A stretch of DNA of 64,000 nucleotides from Eretmocerus hayati (lineage: Eukaryota; Arthropoda; Insecta; Hymenoptera; Aphelinidae): assembly GCA_029851415.1 (NCBI GenBank), contig CM056741.1, positions 178,605,021 through 178,669,020 of the forward strand. The letters are read 5' to 3'. The first letter of the stretch is position 1. Every line of letters starts with the position of its first letter. Position numbers and translations under genes: made by a program. Positions 1-14,600 of this stretch are shown here, in pieces. The notes under the pieces are model-generated. The model made no database searches, was not told the origin of the DNA, and worked only from the letters and a program-made list of their open reading frames with translations.

Positions 1-1481
1 CTCAAGACCTTTTTGGATTTTTCTTTCTTAATAGTGCTACATAACATTGCAATGACTCAGAAATTGCGAGTGGATAGCCTGTAATGATCTCGAAGTTGAA
101 TCATGAATTTCACATTTCGTTTTTGATATTTTGTGCCAGATTTGATACAGTTTTCTCATCTCAGATGTAACATCTCAGATGAGTAGATCGTTGCATTCAA
201 AAGGATAAATGAAAACAGTTCTCATCGCATTACCTTAAAAACTCGTTTGAAAATCATGAATTTGGATATCAATTTCGTGGTTATTTCTGTAAAAAGCCAA
301 GAGTATTGAATGGAGTTGGTTTATTTTCAGCTCAAAGATTATAAACATAGAATCCATCCCCGAGTTGTGTTCGATCAATTTCTGTAGTATCTACATATTT
401 CTAATCTAATCACACTACTGAAAATGAACTTCTCATTGACTTTAACATGATTAAATTCTTAATTATAATCTACCTCAAGAGAACATCCATCCATAAAAGT
501 GAAATGCTTCAGAAACCTCTTGGAATCAATTACAGGAAAAAAACAAGCAAGTTATAAAAATAAAAGGAAGTAGCTTTTCAGCGGCCAAGCGTAGAGAGCT
601 AGTTCCTTGTAGAAGAAGCTAAAATAAAAAAGAAAAAAGAGAGGATGGCTGGACGAAAAGAGTATGTACTTTGAACTCAAAGCCTCTCTTTCTCACTTTC
701 CTTGCACATTTTCCCTCGTTTCGGTGTCGCTTTTTTTTTTCTTTCTTTTTTATTTTTCTCTCGACTATGTGTGAAAAAGTGGTTAACGCCGCACGGCCAA
801 CTAAGTCACACATACACACTCACTTGATTCTCTGGTTTGCCACCTCTAAGCTATTGGTTTCCGAGCACTTTTCACTTCTAGTAGTAGCCGTGGCACTTTG
901 AGGCCTTTTATTCTTTAGCGCCTTGAAAAATAATAGTCGTTGGCTACCGATATATTGAGTTGGTCACCTCGGTACAAGAGGTCAAAGAGGAGATTACGGA
1001 AAATTGCCAATTTTACCGATAATATGCATTTCCCGAAGAATCTAGTAGTGAATATTTCTACCATGTAAATCTTTTATTCATTTTTTTAACATCTCAGAAT
1101 GAATGAATGATTAAGTAAGTTTTAATATGCCACTAAAGATTTTCATCATTATTTTCTGAGAAAAGAAAACTGTTTTCCAACTGCTTGAAAATTAATTCTT
1201 CCTCCGCAAAAGCTGTGTCGGTCATTCCATATTTTTTTACGTCAAAATATTAGCATATTCCAAGCAGAAAGCCATTTCATTTATTCTTGACTCGTTGCAA
1301 GTTACATGTGATATTTAACTCACGGCGTAAAAACTCAGAAAGGCAAGGGGGTGGACGAAAGGGATGAGAACCGCTTGTGTTACTGTCCTCTCGTCACTTG
1401 GCGTGCAACAGTTTCCCGGTAACAGCTGTTATTCATCCCCTTTACAACTCGTGCTCAGAAAATAACATATATACAAAGCTT

Positions 1482-1508
1482 GGCGGCAGGAGCATCTCTC
1501 TTGCCGCC
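1482..1508. other. Short GC-rich hairpin
   Basis: GGCGGCAGGAG at 1482-1492 pairs with CTCTTGCCGCC at 1498-1508 around a 5-nt loop: 11 bp with one G-T wobble. Too short for a miRNA precursor on its own. It lies in the less AT-rich stretch upstream of heph exons. Confidence 0.5.
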
Positions 1509-2130
1509 TTTACGATTCGTCTCGCGTTTCTCTAGATCGAGAGAGGGGTCCTCTTTTTACGAGCAATTCGTTTTTCAGTAACCTGTCTTTTTAGTACAAC
1601 AACAGCTTCTCTCTGTCTTTAACTCTTACACTATGGAATCCCTTTAACTAGAATTGGCTTGAACGCTTGCGCAAAGCTTACAATTTTATATCTTGCCTTG
1701 TAACATTATGCAGCCAAAATCGTAAAGACTGGAGAATTAAAATACGTTTGAAAGGGTCATATCTTTTCGCTATGATAACTATGGTCATCAAGTGAGAAGA
1801 TGAATTAATGTATGAATGATGCAAATAAGGTTGATGTAATAAAAGGATTGATGAGTTGTAAGGATTCTATGTCCAGAATGAATGAATTTAAAATTAGTCT
1901 AGGGTAATTGAATGGTTGTGTGCATTGCATAATCTGAGAATAGAAATGTTGTTATTCCGGGGAAGATTTTGAGGTGATTGTTGTACTCTGAATTCGATGA
2001 ATTCAAACATCAATTAGTCTAGGAAAAAGCTTTATTCATTGAATATTGCGATATAACAAAGTTGCTGGGTGTTACATCAAGTCCAAACCTATTCCAACCA
2101 GTGCACTAATATATCGAAAAATCGTTTTTC

Positions 2131-2296
2131 GCAATTTTCCGATGTTTGGGTGCCTACAAAATTGCGAAAAATAACAATTGCGCCTCGCACATGAGGTTCC
2201 CCGTCTACGAGCGATTTTTTCAACCCTCGCCTCCGGCTGAGGCCGAAAACCGATCGCTCAGAAGCGAGCTACAACCTCATGATCTCGGTGCGAAAT
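2131..2296 (+). repeat. Dispersed repeat, copy 1 (MITE-like)
   Basis: About 165 bp matching, in reverse orientation, the sequence at 19996-20161. Shared blocks include ATGAGGTTCCCCGT, the ttgcgaaaaata segment, and cgaaaac followed by atcgctc. The copy carries internal inverted repeats (catgaggtt near its middle, aacctcatg near its end), as expected of a short nonautonomous DNA transposon. No target duplication was resolved. Confidence 0.7.
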
Positions 2297-3604
2297 ATAC
2301 TATTACTACCTTGAGTAGACTCCAAAAGTGCAGTAATGCCCCACTGAAGGATACTTGAGTGCATGTAATCAAATTTCTGGAATTCCTCAATTGAGAGTAG
2401 TGCCAATGCCTGTTCCTCAATTTACCTAAGGAGCTCACTCAGAAACTGCCACGGTGTAAGTAGACAGTCTGCGTTTTGCTGTGTCGTGCAAGAAATCTGA
2501 CCGCATAATCAGATTTTGCGGGTCATGACATTCGCTCTTTACTCTAATTTTCTAATTTTTAGTATCATTCTATGGTGGATCCTTCCTCGTTCGGTGGCTG
2601 TTCGAATTATTGAAGGTTTTTGACGAGTTCTTCGTACATTATAAGCCAAAGTCTAACGACAATGAGAGAAAACCTGTGGCACCCATTCATATTCCTCATA
2701 AGCAGGAAATTGGCGTTGTAAATATCACTTGTTATCCTACTATCATTCAATTGACTTTTCCGTAGTTGTTGAGTCATGTCGTTTTTGATTCCTATTTTTC
2801 CATTCCATCCTACATTTTTTTCCAATTTTTCTGTTAAATAAGAGGCTGATATCCTTGAATACTTATTAATCTTATCATAAGATTTGTACACCACATAGCC
2901 TCGACTAATCCTCGAGTCCACAATTGAAATAAATATTTTTTCAGGTTCACTTGTAAATATTCTCAGACAAAGAATTTGTGACGAGATTTTCGAAATGCCC
3001 GAAATTCCAATAGTGAATTCTGAAAATCCTCAAAGTGTAACTCTGCATAGCTGCATAAAAGTTTCTGAAATAGATTTACCTGAGTTTCACTTTGCTTCCA
3101 ACATATCTCTGAACCAGATACATATTTCACCGATATTTACTTCAAGGCCGTTCATAAATCCCGCGTTTGACGTAGGTGAATCATCCACTCTCTAGCTGCT
3201 CCAAATTTTTCACCAACTTTACAAAAACTACCAAAATTATTTGTTTCCTCCCAAAATTCCATTTCAATCTTTCCTTTTTCCCAACCCTTTTCGCCTACCA
3301 AATTCAAATAAATGAGCCCATCGAGGTTTTTCCCTATCTATTCTTGACTCTTCCGTCCATTTACATACTTCAATCGCTTTCCAATTTTCCCTCAACGTCC
3401 AGTTTCCACATCTCTCTCTTCTCTTCCATCATCGCCATGCCTCTTCATCTTGTTTTCGGATTCGCATAGATATACCTAGTCCATCTATCTATACATATAG
3501 ACTTTCCCACAGAGGCGCGAGTTCGATTGGGGATGTTCATTTTCGCCTCGTTACTCCGTTGTGTTAGCTCAATGATTGACCCATTTCTCTTCACCTAGGT
3601 ATTT

Positions 3605-3790
3605 CAATCTATCTATATATAAAATCTGAATGTCCAGAGTTGTTTGTACCGTTCTACGTGCATTCAACCGAATGGTCAAATTGAAAACAATGGTGCACAA
3701 AAGTGTCGTTACGATACGCCAGCCTTTGAATAACCCCTTGGATACGTTATTGTAATGGATTGTAAAGGTACTTGCAATTCCGTCCAACCG
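3605..3790 (+). repeat. Possible Helitron-type 5' end
   Basis: The segment beginning tctatctatatataaaatc and continuing tgaatgtccagagttgtttg resembles the TC-start, TATATATAAAA-nGAATGT layout of 5' ends of insect Helitrons. No Rep/helicase coding and no CTRR 3' end were identified, so this is only a suggestion. Confidence 0.25.
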
Positions 3791-4604
3791 AGAATGGATA
3801 AGTCAGTAGTAAAGCCCACTATTTGGTCAGCCACACGAAGTCTCGGCGGAATTCCGTGTGAGAGCTTTGAATTGTTATTTTGCGAGTGAGGTCCTGCGCC
3901 CTTGGGAATTGATATTCACATATCATTTTGTATGTACGTTTCCGGATGTGCTGTATTTATTCACTGCTTTTGTGACCGAATGCCATTGTGGGCGTTACAT
4001 AATTTATAGTTGTTCTAAGAGTTTGATATACTTGAAAGTCTGCGGAGTCATTTTTGTCCAAATCACCTTCGAATTCGTTCAAAAGTGACTCTGTTGGTTA
4101 TTTACTTATGCACTGATTCAAGAGTGAAAAAATACTTTGTAAATGGTTTGTCAATCATCTGAAATTGTTTATAAAAGAACTCATGATTACTTTTTTGAGA
4201 CAACAAAAATGTTGATCGAAGAAATGTTGAAATCTCTTCGTCGTGCGTGCCTAAATGATACATATTGCCGAACTTGGGATATAATCTTAAGAAAAAAAGA
4301 AATGAAAAAAACGTGGAGCATTTGTATTTTTTCCGCGATTTCATTTCAAAACTCTGAAGCACACACAACCAACGCTCTCAATTTGAAAAGGCCACACTGG
4401 AACCTGACCACCCATTTTATTTTGCCTTGGTAAAAGAACGAAGTTTTTACAGCCCAAAAATGGGTTGTTGAACGCGGAGGGCAAATTCATGGTTATCACC
4501 GGACAAATATTGATGACAGATACATTTTCCAACTCTATTACATATTCATAGATTTCATAACCAAGATTATTCAATAACTCATGAAATAATGTTTTGTGTT
4601 ACAG

Positions 4605-4733
4605 CCTACAAGTCTCCAAGCAGCTGTGCAAGGTCAGTTGCCAGGAAATGATACTCAGGGCGGACCAAACACAGTTCTACGTGTCATCATCGAACACATG
4701 TTGTATCCAATCTCGCTAGACATTCTGTATCAG
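4605..4733 (+). CDS. heph: heph exon a: linker and start of RRM2
   Basis: 129 nt, phase 0 to 0. Encodes the Gln-rich linker [14 protein letters not shown] and the first strand of RRM2 ([20 protein letters not shown]). Acceptor acag, donor gtaaac. Confidence 0.95.
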
Positions 4734-5562
4734 GTAAACTCCAATAATTCCATGCTATTTGTAATTTGAAACAATAATCGCCCATGACACAATGAAATCT
4801 CAACTCGTAACCATCTCACAAAATTAATTTTCAGAATTTTTTCATTTCCATATCTCAACATTCGTAACCAATACCTGGTCGTTCTTCCCACTCAAATCTA
4901 TTTCACAAATTGAAGAAACCTGAACAATTCCCAATTGTATCCAATTCATGTTTGTCCTAGCAAAAATTTCACACAAAATCGACTTCTTCAAAATGAAAAA
5001 AAAAATAAAAAATTGCAAAATTCTTGCTGGTTTACCTACATTACAACTGCCGATTCAAATTCTGAAGCATCATCGAAAAAAATTCCACTCTTCCATCACG
5101 AGCAAATTCCTATCCACTCTCGATATTAACGTCAAAGCTTATGAATGAGAATCTCTAAGCAAAAAAAAAAAAAGAGAATTTCGCGAAAAAAGTCCGATAT
5201 CGGCCAACTTGGTACTTTAGCACACATACATATGAGTGGTAGATATCGAGGAGTCATCTCTCGCGCTCAGTTTTCACGCGATATATCGAAAGTTTCCCCT
5301 CAACGCGCAATGAATACAGAGCAGGGTCAGGGCACTACACAGGTATGTGTATATACATATCTATGTACAAGGCAAAATGAACGAGCGAATAAATAAGTGA
5401 ACGTGCAAGGGGGCAGTATAACAGCGCGTAGGGCTACTCGCTCACTCACATACATAGACATTTCACTCGCAGCTTTCCCCAAGCCAAAACAGAGAAAACC
5501 TCCCGGTTAATAATTAGCGCTTCACCCAACGCCCTGTGGCATAACGGACTTCAGCAATGCTC

Positions 5563-5609
<47 letters not shown>

Positions 5610-8600
5610 AGTTGACGTTGAGAGAAGGACTGCGTCGGCTCACGTTGGATAACGCCAACTATCCCTCGGCTTGAGTGGGCCATGCATTCTTAACGAGTGC
5701 CCGAAACAACTCGCCCCAGAGTCACTCCACCGTACCCATATACACACACATATATATATAGTAGTCCCTTGTATGATACTTGGATCGCACAATGCAACGC
5801 TGTACTTGGTTGGGTGCACCAGATATGAAGATGATATATATACAGTGGAGTTGGTCAGTGTATGGTCAGACCACGGAAGCTTGCATTCGTGCACTTGTCG
5901 GCGTAAACGGAAAATGTTTCGTCAAAATTGTGGTTTGTAGAATGTCGACCAACGTCCACATCGTCATGAGGCTGATGTTGGCAGGTAGACTGAAGTTACG
6001 ATTTTCAGGGTAATATCCTTTGTGCTGAATTTTAATTTGATTATTTTAAATTATTGAGATTATGAGCGTATGCGTTTGAGTAGGAAGATTAGTTTTCAGA
6101 TGATCGATTATTAGGGATCCGTAGAATATAAGTGAGTTTGTATTGAAATTCTAGTGGGATGAGGTATTGGATAAAATTGTAGCGTTGATAGTTGGATATT
6201 GAAGCAACTTTTAGTTCGGTGTCTGTTTGTTTTCATGCTCGTCAAAGCAAAACTATTGGAATTTAGCGATGCACTAGTTGCTTGTATTCGAGAAGAATTT
6301 TCAAATTATATCCGCACGCGAGAGTGAATTCATTAAAAAAATTTTATACCTATCTATTTATCAAACGTTTTACGCTTGAATTCCTCCTTTTGACAAGTGA
6401 TCCAAAGAGTTGAATGGAATTTTGCCTGCGTTATACCTATGTAATGCTTCAAAATTGAGGGATAGTTTGATGCAGCAGAGCATTGCAGGCGTTCACAGCT
6501 TTGATACATTCTTGTTTAGAAACTATGTATTCGAATATCAATGCTTTGTTCTATCAAGTACAATTGTTATTTTATTGGAATAAATCTTTGCTGAATCATT
6601 TATTTGTTCGAGGTGATCTAATCATTTACTTCATTTTGACAAAAATTCGTGGATATTCCATATCAACTCCAAACTATTTTCAATGCGGTCATTTGGTGAA
6701 ATAACCACTCATTCAAGTTGACCAGTTTCCATACCGATGATTTTTCTATATTTTTGAGATAACTTGATACGGAATTGAATTTAAATTATCAAATCGTTCT
6801 GTGAATCAGTGCCAGCGGTTCAGATTATTGTGATAATTTTGTGCTTGAATGTCATCTATCTAGAATTTACAGTGACAGACGATCGGACGGAAATATTAAC
6901 CATTTAATCCGAAATTATTATTTTGTTCAGCGTGGAAGCTTGTCTACACGATGAAATTGATTGAATTTGATCACTCATTATCAGCAGAATTGGTTTCCTT
7001 CTAATTTGGCTTATCAGAAAATGTTGGCTTGCTTCCCGTGTAATTTTTGTCATGATGGCTATATCAAGCATCAAATAAGCCATTACTGTCCAAGTAACCT
7101 TGAAAAATCGATGAGAAGAATCATAATGTTGTACCGATCGTACCATTTCTTTATGTTCACAATAATTATTCTCACCAGAATCACATAAGAAAAGTCCACC
7201 CGCTTTGATGCTCAGGCCTAACTTACGAGTGACGAGTAGTTGCAGGAAAAATTGATGATATCCAGCCTCCCAATTTTAATAACAATAACTTTAATCCTTG
7301 ATTTCATCATTCTACCTTTTTCAAGAAAGATGCCTTCTTCCATACTTATTTATTCCTCGTCAGGACTGATAACATTCAAACTTAAAGTAAGGCCGTAGTC
7401 CGCCAAAAGCTCCAAATCCGTTCGGAGGATATGGTGATTTTTACTCAACCAAGAGACTTGGGATTTGACATGCACCTACAGAATGCATGTCTAAAGGGGG
7501 CTAAGGAGTCAAATGTGTCAATTTCCTAACAAAAAGTATCCAAACGAGGTGTACACAAATGTCGTCTGCTAACAAGCGGCAACATACGACGCCTCGAGTA
7601 AACATCGCCCGGATACTTTTTTTTTTAGTGAAACTGACATATTTGGCTTCGTACCCCCCTTGAGACACGCATTCTGTAGGTACATGTAGAATCCCAAATC
7701 ATTTGGTCGAGTAAAATTCGACTTATTCTCCGAACGGATTTAAGGCTACATTCAATATGGCGACCGACTACGGCCTGGCCTTAAAAAACTCAAGCTCAAT
7801 TCTCATGAAATCAAGAGCTTTCTACAAATGATTAAATTTCATTTCCTTGAATCATCGAAGGCTCTTCTACGATATAATTAACCGCTTGATATGATGCTCT
7901 TTTCTAATTCTTCCGCTGCGGTACTGCAAGAAAATGTAATCCCTCGAATAATTCTACCTCCAGAGCCATTTTCTTCCAACAACCAACGATGAAACAACGT
8001 TAAGATGTCGAATTCGTTGTTCTTCATAAAGCCCAAAGTCCTCCTCCTCAACTTCATACTTACGCGTTTGCATGAATGGCAGGACGCGCCTCTGAAAGCC
8101 AAAATTTTAATGAGCTCAGCTGTGTGTACATCTTATAACCTCCTCCTGCTTGCGGTATCCTCACACTCACACAAATGCACGCAAACATTTATATATATAT
8201 ATCTATCTATACATTTTGTTTTGTTGCCCGCTCGTGGCCGGAGGAAAACTGCGCCAACTTGTGCCCCCGTTCATTAAGCGGAAAACTGCGCAACGTTATT
8301 ACGAACTTGTGCGAGAAACGAGACACTGTGTGGCGGTTTGGGTCCAAAAGCTCAAGAAACCAAGATGTTGTGCCCCTATTTATATATAATAATATCTTTC
8401 TGCTTCGCGTGCCGATACGTACAAAACAAAGCCGCAATGAGAAAGTTTTCTTTTATGAGTGCTCGCAAGGAACCATAATAATGGAGGCCAGTAGTAGGTA
8501 TATATATGTAGTAGTACACAAAATGGCAAAGAAGTTAAAGATCGCGAGCGCGAAAGCACTCACGGTAACGAGGAGAAATAGCGACGTGGCTGTAAATTGC

Positions 8601-11600
8601 GATTATGTCATCGTCTATATTTGTGCACCCATACCCCCTGCTTGCGCTTTCGTAGTTAATCGGCAATGCAAAAAAAAAAAAAAGAAAAAAAGTTGAAGAT
8701 TTGTGAGAGAACGAGAATCTGGAATAGGTAGAAGATGATGCTGAACTGGATGTATTTTTTATGTGTCTTGCAGATTCGTTGAGATTCAATTTAGAAATAA
8801 TTTACGATGATAATTTAGTTAAAACTTAAATTCGTACAGTAGGAAAGTTGATGATTAGAATGTAGATTTGAATAACTGATCTCTTGGTAAAATGTGTGGG
8901 TATCTTGTGGCTAAAGGTGTGTGTATATCTAGCGCAGAAGCACGCTTCTGTCGCGTGAAATTTAATCGGATTGCGGGACGGGCGTTGCGCTTCTACGCGT
9001 CCGGCCAAACGCTGAGCCGGCGCTCACTGCCAGGCAGCTAATATTGAGATTGAGAGCTTTATGATGTCGGGGCTTTATCTTTTTATTGGATGCAAATTAA
9101 ATTTACGGATTTCTTTTTCATAGTAGAGCTGTGGCTTATATTTTAGGTGGCAGATTTTTGGGCGTGACATTGAATGAGGGAGACCAATTTTTTGCCTCAC
9201 TGCTGCCCCCAGATCACGTCTATATGTGTGAATTTTATGTACTCCTGATCGTTTGCATTTTCTATTCTGTTCAATCTGAGATTCACTGTCTGCATACCTA
9301 GGGAATGTTGAGGCTATGCGGTCATTTGATCATTTTGTACGTAAATTTGTTCTGACAGTTCTGTCTTAGTTTGAAGTGATTGGAAATCTTATCTGGCAGT
9401 GATACGAATCAATGTCAAGTCAGACATCAACTTCTTTTCTTCTAACCTCAGTCAAATTGAAAGCCATTAGACTTCTTTCGAGAGTTGTCTTGGTTTAAGG
9501 TGGGACGCTTGTTGATGATTTTGATTATTGTTTTTGTTTAATTGCAATTTTTGTATTTTTCACGTTGCTACTTATCTTTTGGCACCCAAATTTAAAGAAA
9601 ATCTGAAAAAACTGTGATTTATATAGCCACCTCATGAAAGTAAGCTCATCATTACCCATATCTTGTTAAACCAATTTCAATTGTCAACTGGGACCGCACA
9701 AATTGTGTTCGGGTCCTGTGTGCGATGAGTCTCGCCGGTAGGTCTCATTTAATAGGATTTTGATTATCGCCGCACATAAAATTGGACGCGTGGGCCTCAC
9801 CTATGAGGCCCAACGCTGTAAATGTGTTGTACGATAAGCTACTAAATTTTGATGACAATGATAATATTGGAAAATTCACTCATTATGAGGTTTGTATCGG
9901 TATGGCGTTATGTTCAATCTTGATTTGCCATGAAATTTTTCTCTTAAAACGAGGGAAATTTACAATTGATCATTGAGAATAAATTCTGAATACTCATATA
10001 GAATTTGGAATTTCTGAAACCCAGTTCTCGAAATTTGTCTTTTTGGTTCTCTAATAACCCTCGAAAGGTTCTCTTTTATTTTGCAGAGATATCCCAGTAG
10101 ACACCCCCAAAAACCTTACCAAAGCCAGGTTGACGCGTCTCCTGACTAACATTGTAATTTTTTCAAATTCCCAGATATGCTTGAAAATTCATCCCAACTC
10201 GTTACCAAAGTTATTAACTCAGCTTGTCGCAGTGCATTAAAAGCGAAACAAAAATTCCTTATGAAAATAATATATTCGTAAAGTCACTAACCAACCTCGT
10301 AAATCGTCGACAAAGTACCAAGGAAAGTACCATCGCCGCACAAGAGACGCACTTTCGTAGTACTTGCTTCCTCGTGATATTATGAAAGGCCCGGACCATA
10401 AAGCTGCGCGTTCGCAGCTCCGAATATATTCGACAAAGTAGTTACAACTTGATTCTCCTAAGTTACATATTTGCGCCTACCTATACGCAAAAGCTCAAGC
10501 ACAGAGTGTACATATATATTCGAACATTTGAATCGCTCTCGTGTATTATGGCCGCATTAAGAAGGCACACAGCGCCTTTGGCATTCATGGTATTGCCAGA
10601 GTAGTAGCTGCAACATCAGTAGTGGTGGTAGTCTATATATAGACTTTCGCATATATAAACTGGCCTAGTGTCTCGTAGGTCCCGTTTGGCCACCTGGGAC
10701 ACATCCTAAATCTTGCTTCATTAAAGGAACACCCCTCCCCCTCCCCAGCCCTTCATACGCCCTAAGTTTACACTACGTATGTTGGGAAGTGTACTGAATT
10801 GTATGCTGCTTCCCCCAAAATGTTTCACTCCTGTGATAACTTGGCTCTGGTTCCACGTAATATTTTTTTCTCTGGGGTCTTCTCTTTTTTTCCGAGTGAT
10901 ATACTTTGGAGGGCTTCGGAAAAATTATGGGCTTGATCAGCCTTAGTTTTTTTGGTAACATTAAATCAACCCTCAAATACGTTTTTAAGCACCCATGTGA
11001 ATTCACCCTAAAGCCGAGTAATATCGTCTTAAGGTCAAAAGTACTGGTGAATGAATCAATCCATCATTTCACAATCAAATTTTCATATCCTTTTATTGTT
11101 GATAAGAATGACATTTTTTACCATATAATAAATTGTCAATTTTTGTTGAGAATATCACAACTGCGTGTCGGTAATTCTTCACTACCTCATCATGTGTATA
11201 CGTGACTGGGCGAAAATGGGTTTTCAACGAATCCATTCACGTTACAAGCGCTCATTCAGATCATAATCTTTACAGAATTATGTATTCTGATTGCATCCAA
11301 AAGCTTCTATAATGCGAGCATCAACGTCGCTTGTCGGGAAATCATCGTTATGACTCGCGCACCGAACAACATTGCTCGTTACATATTAAGTGCGTGTTCT
11401 GTCGCACCATATCAGATATGACTGAAGTCTTAAAAATTAATCATGCGAACGAATGAGGCTTTCGTGCATGATTTCTGATCATCTGCAATTACTTGACCGC
11501 GGTAATGCACGCACTAGAATATCAGAATGTTGAAAGTTCCGGTGCGGGAAATGAAACGAGGGTTGTTGAATCTTTTTGTTAGATGTGATTCTTTACTACG

Positions 11601-14600
11601 TAACTGGTTTTGCAACTTCATTGCTACTCAAATATCGGTTTCTGATTGTTCTAAGGGTTTCATATGTGAAATTCTTACTATGTATCATGCTAAACCCAGT
11701 AATTCCTATTTTTGTAGCGGGTCCCAATCATCTATTTGATCCGTTAAGATTACTCCGGCTACAAATAACGTACAAGTCACACGGGGTCCGATCGTGATGA
11801 CTCCGTCGTCACATAGGGTCCAATAGACCCCAACCAAAGTTGTCCCCCCCCCCCAGCGTAACATGATGCGGATCCAATAGATCGTGACAATTTTGAAATT
11901 GTCCTTCCTCTAGAATGACGTATCGTGATACGGGATCCATTACTTTTCTTTCGAAGATACTTGACTTTACTTCGAAAAACGCTTGAGGTTTTCTGACACC
12001 CCTTGCGACCATATCGTGTGTTGAACTTGATCATATCTCTCCCTCCCATCTAAATAATGGACATCTATCTGTCTATCTATTCCATTTCATGTAAGTACGT
12101 CAAGTGCGTATCGGGTTTGAGTATTCATTGGGTCCAGTCAAAGTTCAAATTTTTTATCCAGAATTTCATCAAATTGTCCAGAGTTCCTCTTAGCATTTCT
12201 CAGGATTCTCATTCATTTAATTTTCCAATAATTATTCAATTAGTCCTCAATCATTCATCAGCGTCATTATTATGATAGAAACGGTAATTTTTCGAATTCA
12301 TTCAAAAGGAAGGAGAATTCAAGTTCGAAAGTAGGTATTGACGAACATGAATTTCTAATGCCCTCTTATTTAGAAAACTGCGAAAATCAACTCTCAAAAG
12401 TTTAATGCCTGGCAAAATTTTTCTTGTATCTCAACGTATCTTACATCAAGTATTTCAAATGTAATCCAAAGCTCATAACGACATACTGGCACAACAATAC
12501 TGTTACTATTTGATGTTGGAGCTTCGGGACCAAAAATAAGACAGACAATCGTATCATCCGATAATCTTGATAAAATGGACTTCCGAGTACAACATCATCG
12601 CAATATAATGGGACTAGAACAAAAGGGAGTTTTCGTGACGAGCCAGAAAACGAGAAAGTAAAAATAAGCGATGAGAGAAAACAGAAATAGAGAGAGAAAA
12701 GCTCGTGTCGGTCCACACGAATCCCATTGGATGTTCCTCTGGCAGAAGGACTCGAGGTTTCTGGGCTCTTTCTGCAGATGGTGACCGAGCAGATCTAGTA
12801 GTATCTGGAAAACGGTGACAGAATAAAGCCCATCGAACAAATAAAATATTAGCTATGGTCGTCTCTTTTTCTCTGCTCTCGAGAGTCTTTCATATATAAC
12901 AGTGTGTGGTTCGTATATACGGCGAGACCCCCCTCCCCCCGGTTTGATTTCCCAAGAGCCCGTCTGCTCTCAAGTACACGAATACGGACGTACACAATGC
13001 GCAGTTTGGGGAAAATTCGAAATTTACTCGCTGAAAAGATGAGCGCAGATGTGGTGAGACGGGACAGAAATTGAAATATAAATAGTTAGAATCAAGATAT
13101 ATGAGATTCAGGAAGAGCTGAATTTACATATATTTTCAAAATACATCATCCAAAATGATCGGTATAATCATAGTAAATTTGGAAGGAAAAAGTTTACTTC
13201 TTTATCTATGCATCCGTCTTAAGAATTGCAGTTTCCAAACTAGAGAATTTGGTTTTTGGACTTGCCTTTCCTATTTTTTAAATAGGAATTTCAGATGATA
13301 AGATTTGAAACTTTAAAAAGTTCTTAATGCAAGGCTCAAAAGATTTATAAACGCAAACGATGTAGTACAACTTGATAGAACATCCGTTTTATCAAAGGCT
13401 TTCAGTTATTCAAACAGCTCCCAAAGAGTAGAAGATTTGCATTCAAACTTGTATTTCCATATTCAAGAAGCTTAAAATCTCATCAGTGATATCTTGAACT
13501 CATCTAAGAACAGCAGTGTCGGCGTTCGCGCGGATTACGGGGATTTGTCGGTCGATTATCCGCGAAGCCCGCCGCTGGTATCGTTTGCAGTTACGGAAAT
13601 ACAAATCTTACTTGGAATATAGAAACTTGTTCGTAGCAATTTGCCCAAATCTAAAGCTCTCGCTTACACACATCTGCTTGGCTAGGCTAATGAAAGGGTT
13701 GGCAACGAATTTATTAGGAATTGTAATACTATACATCAAGGTAACATGGAACGATACATTTCTAATTCATTTTTCATATTGACTGATTAGATTGCATTGA
13801 CCTAAAATTTGTGCACGGGTATCGGGATGTTTAGGTGATTCACCAGGAATTTTTTATACCTTTTCGGTTACTTATAAGAAGTAGTCGTAAGAAATAGGCA
13901 TTCACGATGAGAAAATGTCTTGAATCCTGCGCTAAAGGACCTAAATGGTGATTTTGGTTTGTCTCACAAATATGGGAGTATCTTTTCATCCAGTACCACA
14001 CAAAATAAGTATCATTTTTATCACATGAGTATTTTCAGTAAAATTACATGGAATACGTGAAAATGATTATACTCGAGAATGTCAGCTACGCTTCTTGAAA
14101 GCCTATTGTCACTGCTTCATCCAGTCTCCTACAGTTCATTGTGTCATGAGGCGATTGTCAATGAAAATTTTGCCAAGAAAGCAAACTAATGCTCTAATTT
14201 TGCTCCACAGATTTTCACACGGTATGGAAAGGTCCTGAAAATAGTCACCTTCACAAAGAACAGTAAGTACACAACTTAACCACATTATTAATATATGCGA
14301 CACCCGCGCTGAAGAAATTTTAATTTTTTCGCCCATCGTAATAGACAATACTTCAATTATTCACTTGACTTTTACTTTGGAAATTTAGGCGAATGAAACT
14401 GATGGTTTATTCAAAAAATTTCCACATTACAATAAAATTGTGACTCTGGTAAGTTCCACAATCAGTTGGTAGGAGTTTTCCGAGAAATATTGCTACAGTG
14501 TAGATATTTTACATTTCGACAACAAATTCTCACCGCTGTTATATCGTCACTTCTTATGACTCCCGAACTACCGATTAAATTGATTGAATTGAATAATAAT

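Larger units (their letters stand above)
1..4604 (+). other. Upstream intron or 5' region of heph, no coding exon recognised
   Basis: Noncoding, AT-rich. It ends in a good acceptor (ttgtgttacag) for the first visible exon. No RRM1-like segment is found, so the preceding exon is outside the window. It contains one copy of a dispersed repeat (2131-2296), a hairpin (1482-1508) and a Helitron-end-like motif near 3609. The stretch 1330-1640 is somewhat less AT-rich and could hold an untranslated first exon, but I see no decisive signal. Confidence 0.6.
4734..14210 (+). other. heph intron, 9.5 kb
   Basis: Large intron splitting RRM2. Contents seen: a (TG)21 microsatellite at 5567-5608, a TTAA-flanked MITE at 7386-7780, a poly-C run near 11846 and scattered AT-rich sequence. 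Several open frames of 60-170 codons (for example 8175-8696) are low-complexity or lack splice and domain support, so I call none of them coding. Confidence 0.8.

Noticed and set aside
8175..8696. 173-codon plus-strand ORF in a heph intron
   Set aside because: Starts in a (TA)-rich region, ends in poly-Lys from a poly-A run, contains no domain and no splice support.
12441..12840. Minus-strand hydrophobic ORFs in a heph intron
   Set aside because: Two overlapping frames, low-complexity Phe/Leu-rich, no family resemblance or splice context.
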